64,000 bases of DNA from Bacillota bacterium (GCA_023390555.1 JAEWCQ010000033.1:62001-126000), one strand, 5' to 3'. Positions 6,981 to 17,267 are shown, counted from the first letter of the stretch. Notes: generated from the sequence alone by a model not told the origin. A program made the numbers and translations.

Positions 6981-9900
6981 ATGCACAAATACAAGGAAGT
7001 AGGAAAGAGAATACTCGTTTTGATCTTGACGGTCTGCCTGGCTGCAACAATGTTGCCGGAGATGCCGGTTTACGCAGAATCAAGCATTCAGAACACGACA
7101 ATCACATTATATAAGGATAATACTTATACGACTCCTGTAACATCAACTACATATACCTATACGGGCAGTGCAATCACGCCATATGTACAGGTAAAGGACG
7201 GTTCAACCGTTCTGACGGAAGGAACGGACTATAAGATCACTTATCAGAATAATATCAATGCCGGAACGGCTACGGTAGTGATCAGCGGACGCGGCAGTTA
7301 TTCGGGAGAGACCTCTACGACATTTGTAATCCAGAAAGTTAAGATCAGTTATATCGAAGTGACCTGCGGATTGACAGATGATGACGGCGTTGCATATTGC
7401 TATTATGACGGAACCACTTCGGTCAAACCGGAAATCAAAGCTGTGAAGGGATGGGTATCCGGGGCTAGCTCTTCTATCATTCTTTCTTCCAGTGATTACA
7501 CGGTAGAATATGCAAATAATAACGCGGTATATGTGGGATCAGATCTGAGTGCCGGACCGGCTATGACGATAAAGCTTAACAGCAGCAGCAATTATGCCTA
7601 TGTAAGCGGAACCGGGCAGACTGTATACTACAGAATCTATTACAATATGGCAAGTTCTACGGTATCGGTAAGCGGCGTTGGAAGCATGACATTTAACGGC
7701 AGTGCGCAGACACCGTCCTTTACCGTGGCAGATACCTATGTTGGGGCCAATTTAGACAGCTCTGATTACTCCTATAAATGGACCAACAATACGAATGCCG
7801 GAACAGCAACGCTGACCCTGACAGGTATTGGAAAATATAAAGGAACCAAGAGCATTGATTATACAATCGCACCTGCGGATATAAAGACGGCAGCTACGAT
7901 AACCCTTGATCCGAGCGTTTACAGTTATACGGGGTCCAAGATTTATCTGGATAGCTATATCACGGTTAAAATCGGCAGCTATACCGTGCCGAATACCAAT
8001 TATACGCTTTCATACGATTCCAATTACAGCGGAGCACTTGGAGTGAACGGTGTGACAGTGACCGGAAAAAACAATCTGACTAATTCGACGGAGCTGCAAT
8101 TCCGTATTGTCAATGCAATTTCGGGGTATACCTTAAGCGGAACATCATTTACCTATACAGGTGCCACAATAAAACCGACAATCACGGTGACAGACAGACT
8201 TGGAACCGTAGTGTCAAGCTCTAATTATACAGTTACCTATTATTCTTCTGCGGATTATGACAGCGGCAGTTTACTCACAAACCCGACAGCAGTCGGGACT
8301 TACTATATCAAGATTGTAGGCAATTCCACCAACAATTTCAGTGGTACGCTTGGAACAACCGACAGTCCGATTGCCTATACGATTACACCGAAGGCAATCA
8401 GCAGCTGTACCTATACGATCGGCGGGCAGACAGCTACCAGCAGTTCGGACATCAAATATACCTATTCCGGCTCGGAACAGAAGAAATCCGTGACAGTTGC
8501 GGATGGAGCAACATCACTGGTCGAAGGCACCGATTACACGATCGGCTATTATACGGATTCGAGTTGTACAACAGCGGCTTCTTCTATTAAGAATGCGGGT
8601 GTCTACTATATTAAGATCACCGGACTTGGAGCTTATTCAGGTTCTACCTATATTCTTCATTATACGATTTCTCCAAAGATCATCGCACCGACAATTACCG
8701 TAGTGGATCAAACTTATACGGGAAGTGCGGTAACACCGGCAACAACAGATATTACACTGTCAGCAAGCGGAATTGATTCTTCCACAATTGAGTATAAGAT
8801 CATATCCTGCACGAATAATACGGCAATTGGAACCAATACGGCTGTTCTGGTGGTACAGCTGACTGGAAATTATACAACAAATGATAATACAACCGTAAGC
8901 GGAACAGTTTATAAAGGAACCGTAACAGGGAATTTTACGATTGCACCGAAAAAGATTTCCGAATGCTCCTGCAATCTGGTTTCCACTTCCACCAATTATG
9001 ACAGTTCTCAGCTGAGCTTTGTATATAACGGATCGATCCAAACTCCGAAAATTGTCATCAAAGACGGAACAAAAACATTAACGGCCGGTACGGACTATTC
9101 CATCGGCTATTATACCGGAAGTGAATGCCTTGACAATCAGGCTACGACCGGACAGAAAAATGTCGGAACCTGCTATGTGAAAATTACCGGATTAGGAACT
9201 TACGCGAGCACGGCATCGAATGCCAATATCATTGCTTCTTATCAGGTAACGCAAAAACCGCTTACTTCTTCGGATATAACTGTAACTGCCTCGAGTCAGG
9301 CTTATACAGGAGCGGCAGTTACCGCTGCTCTCGCAGTAAAAGACGGAACGAATGCAATGACTCTCGGTACGGATTATGCGATCGCAGGTTACTATACCGA
9401 TCAGGCATGCCAGACAGCTTCTGCACATACCGATGCAGGTCTGGTATACGTAAAAGTGACCGGTCAGGGGAATTACTCCGGAAGTGCGGTTACCAGTTTT
9501 TACATCGGTACGGATATCAACAGTCTGGCAGGCTCCCTAACCGTAACAGGGGCACCGTTTACTTATGATACAACTTCGCATTATGATGAGATTAACAGCG
9601 GAATCACGGTTTATAGCACCGGCGGCGAAGTGGTGGACAGCAAATACTATTCCGTAAAATATTATTCAGATGCCGCCCATACAACAGAGATAACGGCATC
9701 CTCACACGATTTGTTCAAGAATGCCGGAACGGTCTATATCGGAATTACAGGTAAGAGCGGATATTACGGAACATTTTATGGAAGCTGTGTCATTAATAAA
9801 AGAAGTATTTCCGGTATGGATGCAACAGTACTTGGTACCTATACATATACAGGAAAGGCAATCGGTCTGGTTCTTTATGATGGTACGGATCTGACACAGA

Positions 9901-12900
9901 CGGAGGGCGTGAAGCTGCAGTATCCGGCGACGACGACAGCAGCAGGTACCATTCTTACGGGCAGTGATTATGCGATCAAGGTTGGAGGATATACCAACAA
10001 CATCAATGCTGGAACCGCAACGGTGACACTGGTCGGACAGGGCACGAATTATACCGGAACCAAGACCGTGAACTTTACGATTAATCAGAAGAGTCTGAAT
10101 ACATTAAACAGCGAGTCTACGGTTAACGTGACCATACCGCAAGCTACTTTTACAAGCCGGAAACAGGTTCCGACCGTAAATGTGGTATATGGCGACAGCA
10201 GCACCGCACTTGCCTCCGGAACGGATTATACCGTTGCTTATTATCTGGATTCTTCTTATAGTACACTGGCAGCGGATGCAAATCTGACCAATGCCGGTTC
10301 CGTATATGTGAAAATTACCGGTAAGGGCAACTATAAAGACGTTCTGACCAGCTATACGGGAACGAATATCTATAAGATCAACCCACGCGACATCAACGAG
10401 GCGAGTGTGGATCTTGCAGGTAATACCTATGTATACAGTGCAATCACCAATTCTTCTAAGATACCGACCTTTACCGTGAAATATGAATATGCAACTGGAA
10501 GCTATTATACGCTGACATCCGGTACGGAGTTTACCTATACGCCGACGAGCGTCAGCTATCATATCGGCAGTCAGGATCTGGATGTTACAGGTACCGGGAA
10601 TTTTACGGGAACGAAAACGATAAAATATTACTATCAGGGAAATATGAGCAACGACGCCAATGAAATAACGGTGTCCGGCATCGAAGATTCCTATGTATAT
10701 AATGCAACGACAGCAACGAGCGGCATTACCTGTTCCAATATTGTGGTTTCAAACAAAAATGACGGTCAGGTTATCTCATCAGACTGCTATACGGTAAGTT
10801 ATAAGAACAATAAGGCTGCCGGAACAGCTACTGTTATGATCAGCGGTAACAACGCAAAGTATTGGACCGGGACCTATACCAAGGACTTTAAAATTACTGG
10901 AACCATATCCGATGCAACGATTACGATTCCGGATCAGGTCTATACCGGAAGTGCTTATACCGGAGACACATTAAAGGATGTACGGGTTGTCTGCGACGGT
11001 TACGAGCTCAAGTATGGAACGGATTACCAGATTATTTCCATTGCAAATGCAACAAATGCGGCACTGTCTACAAGCAGCAGTGCTCCAAGCATCACAATAA
11101 AGGGCATCGGAGATTATTTTGCAGGAACGGCAACCAAGGCAGCGGCATTTTCCATTAAGTACGATATCACGGCGAGCGGGCTGGCCGTTCAGGACATTCC
11201 GACGCAGACCTATACCGGTACTGCGGTGGAGCCGGAGCTTACCGTCAAGTATCACAAGCTGGATGATACCTATGCAGATTTGACAAAGGGTGTGGACTAT
11301 ACCGTCAAATATTACAACAATACGGCGGTAGGTGCTGCAAACGGAACGAGCGGACCATATGCAGTAATTACGGCAACGGACACAGGACTTTTGTCGGCCG
11401 GTTCCAAGACCATACCGTTCTCGATTGGAAAAGTAGATCTGACGGATGGGTATGCAATAAAGGGAATTACGGAAGGGCAGGAGTTCAGCTACACAGGAGC
11501 AATCATCAAACCGACTTTTACCGTTGAAAAGAACGGAACCGTTGTGGATGCCTCGAATTATACGGTTACCTATACATGGAATACGACGACCAGCTATCCG
11601 GTTGCCGGTTCTGTGGAGACGATAAAGGTTACCGGTAAGGGGAATTATCTCGGAACGCTTACGATGACGGTAAATGTGATACCGCGTGATCTTTCCACTG
11701 GAAGTGATGCCGTATCGGTAGTCATTGAGGATCAGACTTATACGGGAAGTGCAATAGAACCTTCATTTGACGTTACCTTTACCGATTATGCTTCTAAGAC
11801 ACAGAAACTGAAACTTGGAACCGATTATAGAATCGTCGGATATTTTTCGAATACCGATGCTGCGACCGGAGATACGGATGCGCCTTATACAGGAGGTCCA
11901 TACATACAGATACAGGCGATATCGGGAAGCAACTGTACGGGAACGCGTAATATTCCGTTTACAATTTTGCCGAAGAGCATGGATAAACTGAGCTATTCAA
12001 CCGTATCGGATATGACCTATACGGCAGGCACGGACAAATATGATCCGGCACTGACGGTGAAAATGTCATCGACGGCAACGGCTGCGCTTGTGAAAAATAC
12101 GGACTACTACGTGGAATATCTCAATGACACAAAGGTTGGAACGGCGAACCTTACGAATGGCCCATATATCCGGATATTCCCGGCAAGCAGTAATTATACC
12201 GGCGAGAAAATTATTCCATACAGCATTCTTGCGAAGAGTATTAAGTCAGATGATGTAAATATCTCATTGCAGGATACCACAAACAGCAGTTTTGATACCA
12301 CAACATGGAATTACCCGTATGTGGCAGGTACGACCTATACACCGACTGTTGTGATGACGGATAATTCCGGAACGACAGATCCGATTGTACTGACCAAGGG
12401 CACGGATTATACAGTTACTTATACGGATAATACCTATACGGGAACGGCTACGGTTACAATTACCGGAACCGGCAATTATTCGGGCAGCAGAACCGTCAAA
12501 TTCACGATCGGTACGTTATTTACAAGTGCCAAGATTGCAGTGTATAAAGATAATGTGCAGGTTACCGAACTTCCGTCCGTTACGTATGACGGAACAGACA
12601 AGACGCCGGCCGGTATTACGGTGAAGCTGATATCTTCAGCGCTTCTGCTGAATCAGAATGCATCAAAGCCGGACTATGAGATTCACTACTACAAGGATAG
12701 TGCATGCACTACGGAAATCGCAGCCGGAAGCATTATCAATGCCGGAACATATTATGTTGCAGTATGCGGACTGGCTTCGGCTGGATATGTCGGGAATGTG
12801 GTACTTCCATATACAATTAAGCAGAAATCAATTAATTCTTCGGATATCACACCGGCAGCAATCGCCGATCAGACCTATGCAGACGGGAATGTACGTCCGT

Positions 12901-14522
12901 CAGTAGAGTTGACGGATACCTCCGTAAATCAGGTGGTTCCGACGAGTGCGTATGATGTGACTTATGAAAGCAATAATGCAATCGGCTCTGCAAAGGCAAT
13001 TGTAACCGCGAATGCAAGCGGAAACTATACCGGAACGAGAACGATTTATTTCAATATCGTTGAGGAGGACATTTCCAACGCAACGGTAAATACCATTCCG
13101 GACTATACCTACACCGGCTCGGCAGTCACACCGGATCCGGAAGTATACATCAATGGCTCCAGACTGGTAAAGGGCAGAGATTATACGCTTACCTACGGCA
13201 ACAATATCAAGACGGGTTCCAAAGACGCAACACCTTGGATTGTCATTCTTGGGAAGGGCAATTACAAAGGCAAAAAAGTAGTGCCGTTTACGATTAAAGC
13301 GGATCTTTCTACGGCGACAGTAAGTACGGTATCCAGTCAGCTGTATACGGGAAAAGCGATTACGCCGAAAGTGACTGTCAGCTGCGGAGGAAATACACTG
13401 GTTGAGGGAACAGACTATACGGTGACCTATTCGCAGAACACGGATATCGGAGACGCAGCGATCATTATCGAGGCAAAAGAGGGCTCTTACTATTCCGGTT
13501 CCCGTGTCATTAAGTTCTCGATCTGTAACGATATTGCACAGGCGACCGTAACCCAGGTACCAAACTCTCAGACCTATACAAAAGGGGCAATTACCCCGGA
13601 GCCGGTTTTAAGTATCGGCAGCAAGCGGCTGGCAAAAGGAACGGATTATACCGTAAAATGGACGAATGACGTCAACGTGGGAACGGCTTCGATTGTCATC
13701 ACAGGTTCCGGGAAATATGCAGGAACCAAGACCGTTAGCTATAAGATTATAGCAAAGAGTATAGCGAGGTGTACGGTGGGAGCGATTTCCGATGTGAACT
13801 ACAACGGAAAAGCACACACACCTGCGGTTGTGGTAAAGGACGGAAGCAAAATCCTTGCAAAAGGAACGGATTATACAGTAACCTACAGCAGCAACAAGAA
13901 AATCGGAACGGCTACGATAACGGTGACTGGTAAGGGAAATTATTCCGGAACCAGCAGTGTGAAATTCCATATCGTATCTGCTTCCATAACAGGATTAAAG
14001 GCGTCTTCGCAGACGACAACCACAACTAAGATCAGTTGGGCAAAGGCAAGCAGTATTACCGGCTATCAGGTATATACCAATGACAGCCGTAAGCTTATCA
14101 GCCAGACGACCGGTACATCCTATACACTTAAGAATCTGAAAGCGGGAGCTACCTATAAATACAAAGTCCGGACGTATACCAAGATTGGAAGCAAGACCTA
14201 CTACGGTGCATTTAAGACAGTTACATTTGCAACACAGCCAAAGGCCACGACAGCAAAGGCGGTATCCAAGACGAGTAAAACAGCCAGGATAACCTGGAGT
14301 AAAATATCGGGTGCGACCGGCTATCAGGTGTATCGGGCTACTTCCTATAATGGTTCCTACCAGAAGGTTGCGACAATTATTAAAGGCAGTACCGTAAGCT
14401 ACACGAATACAGGGCTGACCAGCGGAAGGACGTATTATTATAAAGTACGCGCATACCGTACGGCTGACGGTAAAAACGTATACAGCGCATTTTCCGATGT
14501 GACATCTGCAGAGGTGCGTTAG
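6981..14522 (+). CDS. Giant secreted repeat protein (about 26 MBG/Ig-like repeats, two fibronectin III domains)
   Basis: 2513 residues. Residues 1-33 are a signal peptide (KRILVLILTVCLAATMLP, cleavage probably after VYA). The body up to about residue 2335 is built of roughly 26 degenerate units of 75-105 residues. Each unit contains the pattern YTG(S/T)A-x-TP, then (K)DG, then (L)xxGTDYTVxYxNN, then (N)AGTA-T-(V/I)-x-G-x-G-N-Y-x-G, then a closing FTI. These look like MBG/YDG-type bacterial immunoglobulin-like domains. The last about 175 residues are two fibronectin type III domains (ITGYQVY and ATGYQVYRA, then YYYKVRAY). There is no LPXTG motif, S-layer or choline domain, so the mode of attachment is unknown. 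ATG at 6981 follows GGGAGAGG. A class B sortase and a sortase substrate follow directly. Likely an adhesin or surface fibre; function not proven. Confidence 0.9.
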   Translation: MHKYKEVGKRILVLILTVCLAATMLPEMPVYAESSIQNTTITLYKDNTYTTPVTSTTYTYTGSAITPYVQVKDGSTVLTEGTDYKITYQNNINAGTATVVISGRGSYSGETSTTFVIQKVKISYIEVTCGLTDDDGVAYCYYDGTTSVKPEIKAVKGWVSGASSSIILSSSDYTVEYANNNAVYVGSDLSAGPAMTIKLNSSSNYAYVSGTGQTVYYRIYYNMASSTVSVSGVGSMTFNGSAQTPSFTVADTYVGANLDSSDYSYKWTNNTNAGTATLTLTGIGKYKGTKSIDYTIAPADIKTAATITLDPSVYSYTGSKIYLDSYITVKIGSYTVPNTNYTLSYDSNYSGALGVNGVTVTGKNNLTNSTELQFRIVNAISGYTLSGTSFTYTGATIKPTITVTDRLGTVVSSSNYTVTYYSSADYDSGSLLTNPTAVGTYYIKIVGNSTNNFSGTLGTTDSPIAYTITPKAISSCTYTIGGQTATSSSDIKYTYSGSEQKKSVTVADGATSLVEGTDYTIGYYTDSSCTTAASSIKNAGVYYIKITGLGAYSGSTYILHYTISPKIIAPTITVVDQTYTGSAVTPATTDITLSASGIDSSTIEYKIISCTNNTAIGTNTAVLVVQLTGNYTTNDNTTVSGTVYKGTVTGNFTIAPKKISECSCNLVSTSTNYDSSQLSFVYNGSIQTPKIVIKDGTKTLTAGTDYSIGYYTGSECLDNQATTGQKNVGTCYVKITGLGTYASTASNANIIASYQVTQKPLTSSDITVTASSQAYTGAAVTAALAVKDGTNAMTLGTDYAIAGYYTDQACQTASAHTDAGLVYVKVTGQGNYSGSAVTSFYIGTDINSLAGSLTVTGAPFTYDTTSHYDEINSGITVYSTGGEVVDSKYYSVKYYSDAAHTTEITASSHDLFKNAGTVYIGITGKSGYYGTFYGSCVINKRSISGMDATVLGTYTYTGKAIGLVLYDGTDLTQTEGVKLQYPATTTAAGTILTGSDYAIKVGGYTNNINAGTATVTLVGQGTNYTGTKTVNFTINQKSLNTLNSESTVNVTIPQATFTSRKQVPTVNVVYGDSSTALASGTDYTVAYYLDSSYSTLAADANLTNAGSVYVKITGKGNYKDVLTSYTGTNIYKINPRDINEASVDLAGNTYVYSAITNSSKIPTFTVKYEYATGSYYTLTSGTEFTYTPTSVSYHIGSQDLDVTGTGNFTGTKTIKYYYQGNMSNDANEITVSGIEDSYVYNATTATSGITCSNIVVSNKNDGQVISSDCYTVSYKNNKAAGTATVMISGNNAKYWTGTYTKDFKITGTISDATITIPDQVYTGSAYTGDTLKDVRVVCDGYELKYGTDYQIISIANATNAALSTSSSAPSITIKGIGDYFAGTATKAAAFSIKYDITASGLAVQDIPTQTYTGTAVEPELTVKYHKLDDTYADLTKGVDYTVKYYNNTAVGAANGTSGPYAVITATDTGLLSAGSKTIPFSIGKVDLTDGYAIKGITEGQEFSYTGAIIKPTFTVEKNGTVVDASNYTVTYTWNTTTSYPVAGSVETIKVTGKGNYLGTLTMTVNVIPRDLSTGSDAVSVVIEDQTYTGSAIEPSFDVTFTDYASKTQKLKLGTDYRIVGYFSNTDAATGDTDAPYTGGPYIQIQAISGSNCTGTRNIPFTILPKSMDKLSYSTVSDMTYTAGTDKYDPALTVKMSSTATAALVKNTDYYVEYLNDTKVGTANLTNGPYIRIFPASSNYTGEKIIPYSILAKSIKSDDVNISLQDTTNSSFDTTTWNYPYVAGTTYTPTVVMTDNSGTTDPIVLTKGTDYTVTYTDNTYTGTATVTITGTGNYSGSRTVKFTIGTLFTSAKIAVYKDNVQVTELPSVTYDGTDKTPAGITVKLISSALLLNQNASKPDYEIHYYKDSACTTEIAAGSIINAGTYYVAVCGLASAGYVGNVVLPYTIKQKSINSSDITPAAIADQTYADGNVRPSVELTDTSVNQVVPTSAYDVTYESNNAIGSAKAIVTANASGNYTGTRTIYFNIVEEDISNATVNTIPDYTYTGSAVTPDPEVYINGSRLVKGRDYTLTYGNNIKTGSKDATPWIVILGKGNYKGKKVVPFTIKADLSTATVSTVSSQLYTGKAITPKVTVSCGGNTLVEGTDYTVTYSQNTDIGDAAIIIEAKEGSYYSGSRVIKFSICNDIAQATVTQVPNSQTYTKGAITPEPVLSIGSKRLAKGTDYTVKWTNDVNVGTASIVITGSGKYAGTKTVSYKIIAKSIARCTVGAISDVNYNGKAHTPAVVVKDGSKILAKGTDYTVTYSSNKKIGTATITVTGKGNYSGTSSVKFHIVSASITGLKASSQTTTTTKISWAKASSITGYQVYTNDSRKLISQTTGTSYTLKNLKAGATYKYKVRTYTKIGSKTYYGAFKTVTFATQPKATTAKAVSKTSKTARITWSKISGATGYQVYRATSYNGSYQKVATIIKGSTVSYTNTGLTSGRTYYYKVRAYRTADGKNVYSAFSDVTSAEVR

Positions 14523-14553
14523 TGATTTCAGATAAGGCAGATGAATCATAAAT

Positions 14554-15660
14554 ATGGATGAAAAACAGTATAAGTTAGGGAATTATGAATTCGAAACCTT
14601 AAGAGAATACAGGCAGGCACAGGAAGATTTAAAGAAGATCAAATACATTACGGATGAACTGGATATTTATGAGCCGGAAGTGGCAGTACGCCTGTATAAC
14701 CTGATGCGGAACAAAAAAATTAAGTTTAAGAGCGAAGTGGGAAGATCTTTCTTTCTGTGCATTTCCGATATCGTTGCGGATAATTCCAAAAATATGATAA
14801 AGGAACAGAGGAATCCAAGGATTGAGGAAGCGATAGAACCGCTGCCGGAAACGAATTGGCGGAAAATCTTCGGAATTGCATGTATCGCAATTGCCATCAT
14901 TTGCTTTGGATACTATGGAATCTCGGAGCTCCGGGATTATATGGCCGCAAAAAAGCTTGAGAATCTTCAGGAGATTTCGGAGGTCAGCAACATGGTGACA
15001 TTCACGGATACCGAGGAGAGTGTGACCGAAACGGAGACAGAACAACCGGATACGGAGGAAACAGAGGCAGCACCTCCTCCGATTCTGGAGGAATATACGG
15101 CAATGCATGATCAGAATCCGGAAATGGTCGGTTGGTTGAAAATCGAAGGAACCCAGATCGACTATCCGGTGATGCAGTCATCCGTGGATGCATATGATTA
15201 CTATCTGACGCATGCATTTGATAAAACGGATGACAACAATGGAACCCTGTTTGTAGATGCGAAAAACCACATTATCAAACGGGATACCAACCTGATTATT
15301 TATGGCCATAACATGAAAAGCGGAAGGATGTTCGGTTCTTTGAAGAACTATCTGGATGAAACTTTTCGGGATCAGCATTTAACGATCCAGTTTGATACGA
15401 TATACGAAAAAGCCACTTATCAGATCATTGCAGTCTGTCTGTCGAAAGTGGAATATCAGGATGAAGACGGCTTTCGCTACTATAATTTTCTGGAAGCGGA
15501 AAGCGAGGATTCGTTTCATGAATATCTGGCAAACATCCAGCAGTTAGAGGTGTTAAACCGTGATATAGATGCAAAATACGGCGATGAACTGTTGACATTA
15601 TCCACCTGCAGCAGTTACATAGAAGATGGAAGAATGTTTATAGTAGCAAAGAAAATTTAA
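14554..15660 (+). CDS. Class B sortase with N-terminal cytoplasmic extension
   Basis: 368 residues. About 105 N-terminal residues are charged and precede the single membrane segment (IFGIACIAIAIICFGYYGI). This is followed by an acidic Glu/Thr-rich linker and a sortase domain starting at EEYTAMHDQNPEMVGWLKI. The triad is His252 (IYGHNM), Cys352 (LSTCSS) and Arg360 (EDGRMFIVAKK). NPEMVGWLKIEGTQIDYPVMQ is typical of class B. Sortases cleave a C-terminal signal and attach the protein to peptidoglycan. It sits between the giant repeat protein and a PKTG-type surface protein, its likely substrate. The cytoplasmic N-domain is unusual for class B enzymes, which normally start near the membrane helix; its job is unknown. 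The ribosome site is weak. Confidence 0.93.
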   Translation: MDEKQYKLGNYEFETLREYRQAQEDLKKIKYITDELDIYEPEVAVRLYNLMRNKKIKFKSEVGRSFFLCISDIVADNSKNMIKEQRNPRIEEAIEPLPETNWRKIFGIACIAIAIICFGYYGISELRDYMAAKKLENLQEISEVSNMVTFTDTEESVTETETEQPDTEETEAAPPPILEEYTAMHDQNPEMVGWLKIEGTQIDYPVMQSSVDAYDYYLTHAFDKTDDNNGTLFVDAKNHIIKRDTNLIIYGHNMKSGRMFGSLKNYLDETFRDQHLTIQFDTIYEKATYQIIAVCLSKVEYQDEDGFRYYNFLEAESEDSFHEYLANIQQLEVLNRDIDAKYGDELLTLSTCSSYIEDGRMFIVAKKI

Positions 15661-15681
15661 GGATGACTGGGAGAGATGAAA

Positions 15682-16956
15682 ATGAGGAAAACAATCAGAA
15701 AAGGACTCACATTGTTGGTCATGCTCTGTATGATCGTTACCATGTATCAGAGCACTGTGACGGTATTTGCCACAGAAGTAAGTGATGGAACGGGCGGTAC
15801 CGATGAAAACGGATTTACGGTTGACAGTACGGGCGCGCTTGTTTCCTATACGGGGGTAGGCGGAGATATTACGATCCCGTCTAACGTAACCTCCATTGCT
15901 GCAAATGTATTTGCAGGCAACACGGCATTGACGAGTGTCACAATACCGTCCGGTGTTGCGTTTTTTGGAAATGGGATATTCAGCAACTGTACCAGTCTGA
16001 CATCGATTACGATTCAGGGGAACGTATCTTCCATTCCGTCACAGACATTTTTTAATTGTGAGAATTTAAAAAGTGTCTATGTACCGGCAAGCGTTACGGC
16101 AATCGGTTCGGAAGCATTTGCGGAGTGCGTCAGCCTGTCCGGAATTACGATTCCATCGGCAGTTGCGACGATTGGAGATAAGGCATTCTACAACTGTGTC
16201 AGTCTGACCGGTGTATCCATTCCGTCAACCGTGTCTTCAATCGGAAGCAATGCATTTACCGGCTGCTCCAATTTGACGGCCTATACGGTTGAATCGGCGA
16301 ATGCTTATTATGCATCCAGCAATGGTTGCCTGTATAATAAATCGATGACGAAGCTGCTGAGCTGTCCGGCAGGAAAGTCCAGTGCGGAAATCGTAAGCGG
16401 GACAAAGATAATCGGAAGCTATGCATTTTACAACTGTGTTGCAATTAATACGCTGACACTGCCATCCAGTGTGACCACAATAGAGGCAGATGCATTTACC
16501 GGCAGCGGAATCAAAAACATTACGATTCTTTCCAGTGTGACGTCCATTGGCGTTCAGAGTGACTGGACGGCAGATATTATCTATGGTGAGAGTGATTCGG
16601 CAGCAGAGACCTATGCAGCAAGCAATGATATTGTATTTGAAGCTTTAAGCAGTTCTTCGGGAACAGATACCGACAATAACGGGGGAGACGACGGCGGAAC
16701 TACAGACAGCGTGGATGTAAGCAATCCGACGAACTCCGGGAGTACGACAACAAGCGGAAGTACAACGAGTTCCGGTAGTTCGACTGCTACCATCGGAACG
16801 AGCACTTCCGGAGCAACGACCGTATCCGCTTCTCATGAGAAAGATACCACTCCGAAGACAGGGGACGGAATCAATCCGATTTTCTTCTTCTGCGCGGCGG
16901 CACTTGTACTGGGTATCTATCTTTTTGCAAGCAGTAAGAGAAAAGTCGTAAAATAA
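15682..16956 (+). CDS. Leucine-rich-repeat (BspA-like) cell-wall-anchored surface protein
   Basis: 424 residues. Signal peptide at residues 1-30 (GLTLLVMLCMIVTMY). Then about nine 23-residue LRR_5 repeats of the form (SLTG)(I/V)(T/S)IPS-x-V-x-(T/S)IG-x-xAF-x-(N/G)C, residues about 50-310. A Ser/Thr/Gly-rich linker leads to the sorting signal TTPKTGDG, a hydrophobic stretch (FFFCAAALVLGIYLF) and a basic tail (SSKRKVVK). TPKTG replaces the usual LPXTG. The sortase 20 nt upstream is the obvious partner. The start is set at the ATG at 15682, 8 nt after GGGAG; the ATG at 15676 is too close. Such repeats commonly mediate host or bacterial adhesion. Confidence 0.9.
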   Translation: MRKTIRKGLTLLVMLCMIVTMYQSTVTVFATEVSDGTGGTDENGFTVDSTGALVSYTGVGGDITIPSNVTSIAANVFAGNTALTSVTIPSGVAFFGNGIFSNCTSLTSITIQGNVSSIPSQTFFNCENLKSVYVPASVTAIGSEAFAECVSLSGITIPSAVATIGDKAFYNCVSLTGVSIPSTVSSIGSNAFTGCSNLTAYTVESANAYYASSNGCLYNKSMTKLLSCPAGKSSAEIVSGTKIIGSYAFYNCVAINTLTLPSSVTTIEADAFTGSGIKNITILSSVTSIGVQSDWTADIIYGESDSAAETYAASNDIVFEALSSSSGTDTDNNGGDDGGTTDSVDVSNPTNSGSTTTSGSTTSSGSSTATIGTSTSGATTVSASHEKDTTPKTGDGINPIFFFCAAALVLGIYLFASSKRKVVK

Positions 16957-16985
16957 CAGATAGCATTTTCCTCTCGGTCTTTATT

Positions 16986-17014
16986 GAGACTGCCCATTCG
17001 GGCAGTCTCTTTTT
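16986..17014 (+). terminator. Terminator of the surface-protein module
   Basis: Perfect 10-bp stem GAGACTGCCC / GGGCAGTCTC with an ATTC loop, followed by five T residues. Confidence 0.92.
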
Positions 17015-17148
17015 GGTTCGATAGAAAAGACTTTGTTACATTCATGTATAATCTCCAGTACCGTAATCCGCAAAGATGCGGAGTTTGGTCTGACGCAATC
17101 CAGTGCATAAGCAGTCTGTTGAACGGGAAATATGTAAATAAAATGATA

Positions 17149-17177
17149 TTGACAAAATGTTATAAGAATAATATACT
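17149..17177 (+). promoter_or_regulatory. Promoter of the fatty-acid synthesis operon
   Basis: TTGACA (17149-17154), 17-nt spacer, TATACT (17172-17177). Operator-like dyads follow immediately. Confidence 0.85.
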
Positions 17178-17237
17178 TTGATAAGCAAAATATTTGAAAG
17201 GCAAATAATTTGTAGAATGAACAGTTTGGTTGTCAAA
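17177..17237 (+). promoter_or_regulatory. Three FabT-box-like dyads in the fab operon leader
   Basis: TTTG-N5-CAAA occurs three times: 17177-17189 (TTTGATAAGCAAA), 17193-17205 (TTTGAAAGGCAAA) and 17225-17237 (TTTGGTTGTCAAA). Centres are 16 and 32 bp apart. The first overlaps the -10. The pattern resembles the TTTGA-N3-TCAAA site bound by the MarR-type FabT repressor of streptococci; a MarR gene ends this operon. Confidence 0.7.
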
Positions 17238-17267
17238 TAATGAAAGATGAAAAAGGAGAATGACAAG

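Noticed and set aside
7100..13980. Repeated DNA possibly a CRISPR array or tandem repeat
   Set aside because: Repeats are coding, 225-315 nt long and diverged; there are no short identical repeats with unique spacers.
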